Positions 7,690 through 13,622 of a stretch of DNA of 20,294 nucleotides are shown in pieces. Source of the stretch: Corallochytrium limacisporum (taxonomy: Eukaryota; Opisthokonta). The DNA lies in assembly GCA_002811645.1 (NCBI GenBank), contig PDIP01000130.1, positions 19,774 through 40,067 of the forward strand, read 5' to 3'. Below the pieces are notes generated by a model, which worked only from the letters and a program-made list of their open reading frames with translations, searched no databases and had not been told where the DNA came from. The stretch's first letter is position 1. Each line of letters begins with the position of its first letter. Made by a program: the position numbers and the translations under genes.

Positions 7690-9330
7690 ATGACCAAGAC
7701 ACAGGTGCCCATACTCACTTTCCCGTACACATTCGGGGTACGTCCAGGGCATCCAATTGTGCTACGACTGTCCTGTCTCGGCACCAAACCGATTCAATTC
7801 GGTGTGACTAAAGAGACTGACCTGCCTGCAGGAGTGTTTCTAGTACCGAACGAGGATGGGTCCAGTGCCCAACTAAACGGTTTCCTGCGGACCCCTGGCA
7901 ACTATTCTATTGAGGTTGTGGCGGAGAATGAGCAAGGTAAAGACGTAAGGACCCTGACGCTCATGGTGGGCGAGGAGATTCTGCTGACGCCGATGCTAGG
8001 TTGGTGCAGTTGGAACTGCTTCGGTCCCACTTCCACCACACATAAGATCTTCACCGCAGGTAAGGCCCTAAAAGATCTCATGGGTGACTATGGCTATACC
8101 TACGTGAACATTGACGATGGTTGGCAAGGGGAACGCAGTCTGAAAAGCAGTGTGTTGTGGGGTAATGAGAAATTCCCGGACATGCGTGGACTCACAGATG
8201 ATCTTCATGACATGGGCATGAAAGTGGGCATCTATTCCACACCCTGGGTCAACTCCTACGCTGGATACACAGGGGGCAGTAGTAATCATTGGTGGGGCGC
8301 CGACACGGAGCCAACACCAGAATTTTTGCAGGCACAAATTCAGCCCACAGCCACAGACTGCCCATCCGATGCTCGAGCAAAGAAAAGGAAACACAAAGGC
8401 CGCCACGTAGGTCGGTTCCTCTTCGATTACCAGGATGCTATGACCTGGGCATCCTGGGGCTTTGATTCCATCAAATATGATTGGCACCCGATAACTGTGC
8501 TGCATGCCAAGCGCATGCATGACGGCCTCAGATCTAGCGGCCGGGACATTGTGCTTAGTCTATCCAACACTGCAGACCTTGCGAACGCTGAAGGCTACGC
8601 CGCTCACTCCCAGATGTGGCGCACTGCCAATGATCTCCACGATCAGTGGGATTCCGTGACTAACGCCTGGGCCATCCACGAGCGGTGGCGGAAATACCAG
8701 AAACCCGGGTCCTGGAATGACCCCGACATGCTCGTGGTCGGGAGGGTCGGCTGGGGTGGGCAGCAGAGGGCAAATCGTTTAACTCTCGCTGAGCAGGGCA
8801 CGCACGTGGCTTTGTGGTCGTTGTGGAGTGCACCGATGCTTCTGGGTTGCAACATGCAAGACCTACGCGATGACCCGGATCTATTGGACGTGCTTCAGAA
8901 TGCAACCCTGATCGAGATTAATCAAGACATACTCGGCATACAAGCCAAAACGTTTGTTGGTAAGATTAAGGACGGTGACGTATGCATTGGCACGAAACCT
9001 ATGGCTTGTGGAAGAGTAGCAATCAGTGCGACATGGACAGGAAAGGGCAGCGCGGACGAGGTGCAGGTTAACTTGCGAGACTGTGTGGCAGAATCACAGA
9101 GAATGTTGCATGAAGTACTTCAAAGAAAGCCAAATGAGACGATATACACTCCTGACTCCATAGATCGTCATTATACACGGTTCACGGTCACGGATGTGCT
9201 CAAGGAGGCTCCCCACGACACCCTGCCAACCATTGACCTTGACGATACGGATCAATCAAAGTATACACTGACAATTACCTTACATGAGCATGCCACCAAG
9301 GTCTTCCTGTTGACTCCGATAACCCAATAG
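7690..9330 (+). CDS. GH27 glycoside hydrolase, alpha-galactosidase type, with bacterial-style N-terminal Ig-like domain
   Basis: This 546-residue enzyme should release alpha-linked galactose (or GalNAc) by a retaining mechanism. Residues about 12-95 resemble the NEW1/He_PIG module common ahead of bacterial GH27 domains (FGVRPG, then LPAGVFL and APGNY-like positions). The TIM barrel begins at LTPMLGWCSWNCFG (99-112). Visible active-site parts are DDGW (142-145), the nucleophile Asp264 in KYDW, SLSN (290-293), the acid/base Asp315 in RTANDLHDQW, and WNDPDML (342-348). A beta-rich C-terminal domain occupies about 420-546. A basic insertion (KKRKHKGRH, 231-239) lies before the nucleophile strand. 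The first ATG in frame is at 7690; upstream codons in the frame have no ATG. There is no signal peptide, unlike lysosomal or fungal alpha-galactosidases. The GH27 call is firm; exact substrate and location are open. Confidence 0.93.
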   Translation: MTKTQVPILTFPYTFGVRPGHPIVLRLSCLGTKPIQFGVTKETDLPAGVFLVPNEDGSSAQLNGFLRTPGNYSIEVVAENEQGKDVRTLTLMVGEEILLTPMLGWCSWNCFGPTSTTHKIFTAGKALKDLMGDYGYTYVNIDDGWQGERSLKSSVLWGNEKFPDMRGLTDDLHDMGMKVGIYSTPWVNSYAGYTGGSSNHWWGADTEPTPEFLQAQIQPTATDCPSDARAKKRKHKGRHVGRFLFDYQDAMTWASWGFDSIKYDWHPITVLHAKRMHDGLRSSGRDIVLSLSNTADLANAEGYAAHSQMWRTANDLHDQWDSVTNAWAIHERWRKYQKPGSWNDPDMLVVGRVGWGGQQRANRLTLAEQGTHVALWSLWSAPMLLGCNMQDLRDDPDLLDVLQNATLIEINQDILGIQAKTFVGKIKDGDVCIGTKPMACGRVAISATWTGKGSADEVQVNLRDCVAESQRMLHEVLQRKPNETIYTPDSIDRHYTRFTVTDVLKEAPHDTLPTIDLDDTDQSKYTLTITLHEHATKVFLLTPITQ

Positions 9331-9603
9331 AATACATTTAACGCGTGTAGTGGCACTTTAGGTCACATCGGAGTCGACAGCGTTGACACACTCTGGATGG
9401 AAACACAACAATATAGGACAAAAAAGGCCGCATGTTATCAGGAATCGTCTATTCTTAGAAATTGTCTAATCCCCGGTAACGGGTTCTATGTGAAATCTGC
9501 GCTCAGTCCCCTGTGTCCGAATGAAAGGAATGTCTGTGTATGTGTACATTGGCACTAGTTCAGTCCGCATTGGTCTTTCACATTCTATCGCTAGTTTCGG
9601 TTC

Positions 9604-10611
9604 TCAGATTCCGACACTATCAGAACCCCGCTGCCGCTTCGAAGGGTATGACTTCCGTCCGGGATTGAATCGAATCGGCTGCGGTGGATTGACCGCCCCA
9701 AAATTCCAGACTGAGGCTGCTCCTGCTGCTGCTGCTCCAGCGCCGGCACCAATACCTCCGGCCATGCCACCGATCATCGCCGGCGGTGGTGGGGCAGCGG
9801 CCGGGGGTCCACCTCCGAAGCTCTGCGGCGGTAGTGCCTTAGGCGCAGCAGCGACCGGTGGTGCGCGGGAAGCCGGAGGTGGCGGTGCGTGACCTCCAGG
9901 TCCTCGAGTTGGCGGTGGTGGCGGAGCCTGACGACTCGGAGGCGGCGGTGGAGGTGCACCGCGCGCCCCCCGGCCGGCCGGCCCCTTCGCGCCCTGCGGT
10001 GGAGGCGGTGGTGGAGCGCCTCGCGGACTGCCCGGAGGCTTCGGTGGCGCAAAGCGCTGCTGGGCCCGGAGAGCTCCACCACTGCTCCCCCCATGATCAG
10101 CACTAGCACCACTGTTTAAGTGTGGCTTCGATCCTTGCTTCGGTGCTGGAGGGGGAGGTGCTGCTGCTGTCGGTGGCTTGGATGCGTGCATTGGAGCTGG
10201 TGGTGGGGGTGCTGCTGCTGGCGGAGGCGGTGCTCCACCTCCGCCACCGAAGCCTGGTGGTTTTTTGGCAGGACCACCTGGCTTAACGTCCGGAGCCCTG
10301 CTGCCAGCGGGCTTTAACTTTGGCATGCCTCCTGCAAAGAGACCGCCTAGTTGCGGGGGTCCGCCGCCGCCACCGCCCATAGGTGCTGCGCCGCCGCCCC
10401 CGCCCGAGGGAGCGCTGCTGCCGCCGCCGCCGCCGCCGACTGATCCAACCTTGCCAATTGCAGGCGCACTTTTATCTACAGTGACTGTCTTTTTCAATTT
10501 CGCTCCTTTGTGAATGTCCGATAGCAGGGCACCACGTCCCTTCTGTGGTGGAGGCATCTTTCCCGGGCCGGGCGGAGGAGGCGGCCCCGGAGGTGGTGGA
10601 GGTGGTGGCAT
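9604..10611 (-). CDS. WIP: WIP/verprolin-family actin regulator (WH2, proline-rich)
   Basis: Verprolins bind G-actin and stabilise WASP, directing Arp2/3-dependent actin assembly at the cell cortex. This 335-residue protein has the family order in miniature. It has a proline-rich N-terminus, a WH2 motif (GRGALLSDIHKGAKLKKTV, about 25-43), and Gly/Ser-rich spacers. The verprolin hallmark GGLFAGGMPKLK follows at about 89-100, then a long polyproline region with many PPPPPP tracts suited to profilin and SH3 binding. The C-terminal 35 residues contain KSYPSK, as in the WASP-binding segment of WIP. The start at 10611 has A at -3 and leads directly into the typical MPPPPPPPGP. It is shorter than human WIP (about 500) but keeps both ends. 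The plus-strand open frames opposite it are composition artefacts of the GC-rich repeats. It converges with the GH27 gene across a 273-bp spacer. Confidence 0.9.
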   Translation of the reverse strand: MPPPPPPPGPPPPPGPGKMPPPQKGRGALLSDIHKGAKLKKTVTVDKSAPAIGKVGSVGGGGGGSSAPSGGGGGAAPMGGGGGGPPQLGGLFAGGMPKLKPAGSRAPDVKPGGPAKKPPGFGGGGGAPPPPAAAPPPPAPMHASKPPTAAAPPPPAPKQGSKPHLNSGASADHGGSSGGALRAQQRFAPPKPPGSPRGAPPPPPPQGAKGPAGRGARGAPPPPPPSRQAPPPPPTRGPGGHAPPPPASRAPPVAAAPKALPPQSFGGGPPAAAPPPPAMIGGMAGGIGAGAGAAAAGAASVWNFGAVNPPQPIRFNPGRKSYPSKRQRGSDSVGI

Positions 10612-11482
10612 TGTTATCTGCTTTGTCTCTCTGTTCTTAATTTGACCTTATGCGTACGAGAACAGGGATCAGATAGATACGTGGCTTGAATTTGCTCAGT
10701 TTAGCTCGAATTCTGCCTTCAGGTTCGGGTTTCTGCTCTCAATAGAAATTCTTGTCCTTGCGTTTTCACACCGAGAGTTCCTGTATCCCTACCTTATCCC
10801 GATGGCATTGCAAAAAATAAACCTAATAAGAGACTGATCTCGTTTCTTCTTTTCTGTGGTGGTGGTGTTACCCGCTATCCCCAGATTTCATTGACCTCGA
10901 CCAACAGTTTACATTGGAGTCGGGCCGTACTGCTTTTGATATAGCTTACGCACAAATTGCTGGTGATTTGAGTCCCAAACCGGTGAAGAAGAAAAGCCTC
11001 AAGATAAACGAAAGCACTCCGAAGGTGCGGTGAAGTTTTCCAAGCGACAGGAATCAGCCCCCGGGTGGAGACCGGTGTCGCTGTTGACCTGCTCGTTTGG
11101 GAACCACACACCATTGACCAAAGTCCGTAATACCCCGGATCCGCTGGGGCGCGGCCAACACCAACACCAAGCAGCTAGAACCACAACAGTACTCCGTTTA
11201 CACAAGCAGTTGCCCCTGGACTGAGAAAAAACCGTGTTTCACTGCGCCACCACCACCGTTGTCTACCCCGGCCGCTTTCACAACATCACCGTCTCCTCCT
11301 GCCCTCGTCCTCCTTTTTTGTCCCCCCCTCCCATGGCGCGCCCCAACCCATACTCGCTGCGCCCGGCCTCCCTCCTTTTTGTTTCACCGCTTTTCTTTCT
11401 GTGAAATTTTCTTTTCCGAACTTGCCCCCCGCACCTTTCTGGGCACAAACTCCACTTCTCACCACCACCAACCTTACCCCCT

Positions 11483-11499
11483 CCCCCCCGGGGGGGGGG
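11483..11499. repeat. C7-G10 homopolymer block
   Basis: Seven C residues are followed immediately by ten G residues, giving a self-complementary block able to snap back. It lies at the end of a CT-rich tract. Such runs are prone to length variation and sequencing error. Confidence 0.7.
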
Positions 11500-12127
11500 C
11501 CTTCCCTGTTCATTTGCACCAATCAAACAAAGTGAAGAAAGAAATGGCAAAACACAAGAAAATATTGAGGAGCGGACACCCCCCAGGGCCTGCCGGAGGT
11601 ATGGGCTTTTTTCCAGACCGTGAGTATGATATACTTATTTCTGAACGTCACTGAAACCGAGACCGTGTGTTCGACATTTGACGGGAACGAGTATTACTTT
11701 AGTCCGTATGTAAATTGATGTCACATTGATTTACTTTTTCAGTTTAGGGAGGGTAAGGGAGACCCCGTGTACAGCAGCAGTGAGCCGTGTTTTGGCCTTC
11801 GACCACAGAGCCGGTAGGACTGGGGGAAGTGGGATGGTTTTCTGCCTTGTGACAATTCCCCAGGTGCAAGACAGGCAGACTACCTGGACTGTTAATATCG
11901 CAAACATAGATACAATTGGAGGCGAGGCCCGAGCCACCGGCTTTTGTGTTGGGTTGTTGAACCGTGTCTGGTTAAGCACTGGAGCAGATTGGTAGACAGG
12001 AGGAAATTTCGGGAACACAGGCGGGGTGCAAAAAAAAAAAGGGCGGCAGTGGAGCAGTGGGAGACCGTTGTGGAGTCGAGCCCTTCGCTCCCTTGTGGGT
12101 TTGCCAAGAGGGCGAGAGTGAGCTGGA

Positions 12128-12173
12128 CGGAGGGAGGGAATCCGGCGGGAGGGAGGGAATCGGGAGGGAGGGG
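12128..12173 (+). repeat. G-rich 15-bp tandem repeat with G-quadruplex potential
   Basis: A 15-base unit of the form SGGAGGGAGGGAATC occurs at 12128-12142 and 12147-12161, followed by a partial copy ending in GGGG at 12162-12173. Eight tracts of three or more G are separated by loops of one to eight bases. The last six (12147-12173) have loops of only one or four bases and fit the canonical intramolecular G-quadruplex pattern. The structure is predicted from sequence only. Confidence 0.65.
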
Positions 12174-12542
12174 CTGAAGTATTGTAGTGGGAGAACCGCC
12201 CCATGCACGTGGATCTCAAGCAGCTGCAGCCTGGCTGAAAGGGACTTTGAATCTCACACTGCCATGGGTCTGGACCACACAAGCGCGTGAAGTCAGTTTG
12301 GCACCCCTGCACCGTATACCTCTAACCCCGTCCCATGTCTCCCAGTGGCCAACTCCACCACCACATCGAGCTGTGCAGAAGGTCGGTGTAGGACCACGCA
12401 CCCAAGCAAACCAGAACAGTCATAGCAGTAGGGGAGTCGCTTTTGCAACACAAGTGCTTATGAAAGAGATTAGTTGCTCTTGTTCTGGAGTCGACAGTAA
12501 TGGAATACACAAACAAAGTGTGATGGGCTTACCCAAAAAATC

Positions 12543-12560
12543 TTCTGGTAAGTTCTAGCA
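12543..12560 (+). promoter_or_regulatory. Heat-shock-element-like array upstream of HSP10
   Basis: Four units in perfect 5-bp phase, TTC-nn-GtA-nn-TTC-nn-GcA, match the alternating nTTCn/nGAAn layout of a heat shock element with one mismatch in each GAA unit. It lies 106-123 bp upstream of the HSP10 ATG. HSP10 genes are classical HSF targets, which supports the reading. The same bases include GTAAGT (12548-12553), so a splice donor is the competing explanation. Confidence 0.4.
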
Positions 12561-12632
12561 TTCAAGGTATGAGAAGCATTGGAGCCTAAAGTTTATATCG
12601 CTGGGATAGAGCGCAAGTTATAGCACATATTG

Positions 12633-12638
12633 TATAAA
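12633..12638 (+). promoter_or_regulatory. TATA-box-like motif before HSP10
   Basis: TATAAA lies 28 bp before the ATG. If used at normal spacing, transcription would begin almost at the start codon, giving a nearly leaderless mRNA. It may instead sit inside a 5' UTR intron (candidate 12548-12661), in which case it is coincidental. Confidence 0.3.
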
Positions 12639-12665
12639 TCCATTCAATCGTACCTTTTTAGCACG

Positions 12666-12989
12666 ATGGTCCGCCCCACTTTCCGGCTCATGCAGTCCCT
12701 GAAGTCCTTCAGGCCTCTCGGCGATCGGGTTCTTATTCAGCGCGCCGAGTCGCAGACCAAGACCAAGGGTGGCATTCTTCTCCCAGAGCAGGCCCAGGAG
12801 AAGATGAACCAAGGCACCGTCATCGCCGTCGGTCCGGGTGCTCGCAACATTCAGGGAGAGCTTGTCCCCATGCAGGTAAAGGAGGGTGACCTCGTTCTGC
12901 TGCCTGAGTTCGGAGGCACGAAGATCAAGGTCGACGAGAAGGAGTTCCAGTTGTACCGCGACTCTGATATTTTGGGTACTCTCCAGTAG
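12666..12989 (+). CDS. HSPE1: 10-kDa chaperonin, mitochondrial (HSP10/GroES family)
   Basis: HSP10 caps the mitochondrial HSP60 chamber during folding of imported proteins. The 107-residue product is one GroES domain preceded by a short basic N-terminus (MVRPTFRLMQSLKSF) that can act as a retained targeting signal, as in animal HSP10. Visible family elements are RPLGDRVLIQ (16-25), the mobile loop with TKTKGGILLPEQAQ, GTVIAVGPG, VKEGDLVLLPEFGGTKIKVDEKEF, and the terminal YRDSDILGTL. The ATG at 12666 has A at -3; the upstream frame has no ATG. Every Lys codon is AAG and every Glu codon is GAG, unlike the mixed use in COG1 next door, pointing to high expression. A TTTTTAG acceptor-like sequence ends four bases before the ATG. 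An HSE-like array lies about 105 bp upstream. Confidence 0.97.
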   Translation: MVRPTFRLMQSLKSFRPLGDRVLIQRAESQTKTKGGILLPEQAQEKMNQGTVIAVGPGARNIQGELVPMQVKEGDLVLLPEFGGTKIKVDEKEFQLYRDSDILGTLQ

Positions 12990-13618
12990 GAATACTTTCT
13001 CTTCTCGAACTGGTCATGCCATAAGGTTGACATGGCCTTTCAGTACTTTGTAGCATATTAATGGAATTTTAAAATGATCTTGGAAGCCTTTCCAGCTCAG
13101 AGCAAGAACACGCGCGAATGGATCCCGCATCATCGACATTTGCTACTTCCGTATTAAACTTGTCAAGATCTTTTGGCTTCGGCTTTTATTTAAGAACGTC
13201 TTCTCCTTTATTGCGCATTTTTGTCATGATATCTGTGTCTCAACACGCTTACAAAGAGACCCCTGGCAAATGGATACCAAGCTTGGAGCCCCACGATCAT
13301 CTATTTGTGTTCGTCTAGACCGCATTCACCGTCGTGGCAGGCCAGGAAAATAATGGACTCCCGTTTCCTCTCCCAATCGCTTGCTTTTTCCCCGCCAATG
13401 ATTTGAGTACGCCCCTGGCCAAACCAAACCAAAGCAAAGCCAAAACAAACCAAAGCTGTCAAGAAGCCAACCAAAGGTAGATCACAGGACAATTGAATAG
13501 AAAATGGTACGATGCGCACGTGCATATCATGATCGTGGATGTAAGACACAATGATAGCGAAATAATTTAGATTAGAATCAAACAGCAACTTATAAACTAC
13601 CATGAACACTCCTCCAAC
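12990..13618. other. Intergenic region between HSP10 and COG1
   Basis: This 629-bp stretch contains the HSP10 3' UTR and the COG1 promoter or leader. No protein-like frame is seen. The only distinct element is the CCAAA-type repeat at 13419-13456. No canonical AATAAA follows HSP10 closely. Confidence 0.4.
13419..13456 (+). repeat. Short CCAAA/CAAAG imperfect tandem repeat
   Basis: About seven imperfect 5-base units (CCAAA, GCAAA, CCAAAA variants) occur in tandem about 165-200 bp upstream of COG1. A further CCAACCAAAG lies nearby at about 13467-13476. It could be a promoter element or a simple-sequence tract. No telomeric or coding interpretation fits. Confidence 0.55.
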
Positions 13619-13622
13619 ATGA
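13602..13622 (+). promoter_or_regulatory. Six-codon upstream ORF overlapping the COG1 start (ATGA)
   Basis: An ATG at 13602 opens a six-codon frame (MNTPPT) whose TGA stop overlaps the COG1 ATG as ATGA (13619-13622). Its ATG has A at -3, so scanning ribosomes could initiate there and reach COG1 by reinitiation or leaky scanning. This would lower COG1 output. It is visible in sequence; the effect is inferred and depends on where the mRNA begins. Confidence 0.5.

Larger units (their letters stand above)
10612..12665. other. Two-kilobase gene-poor region between WIP and HSP10
   Basis: The left end should hold the WIP promoter and the right end the HSP10 promoter. From about 11230 to 11500 the plus strand is strongly pyrimidine-rich and ends in a C7-G10 block. 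A CCAAT-like sequence at about 11519 precedes an ATG at 11544 and a 25-codon basic frame that runs into a splice-donor-like GTGAGTAT at 11620. G-rich tandem repeats follow at 12128-12173. No frame shows a recognisable protein. An undetected small spliced gene or non-coding RNA is possible but unproven. Confidence 0.4.

Noticed and set aside
9858-10513. Several plus-strand Gly/Pro/Arg/Trp-rich open frames opposite WIP
   Set aside because: They are products of the GGC/GGA/CCG repeats. The minus strand carries the WH2, GLFAGGMPKL and KSYPSK motifs in one frame.
13419-13456. CCAAA repeat as a telomere-like or CRISPR repeat
   Set aside because: The units are short, irregular and without spacers. 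The region is internal and lies between two ordinary genes.
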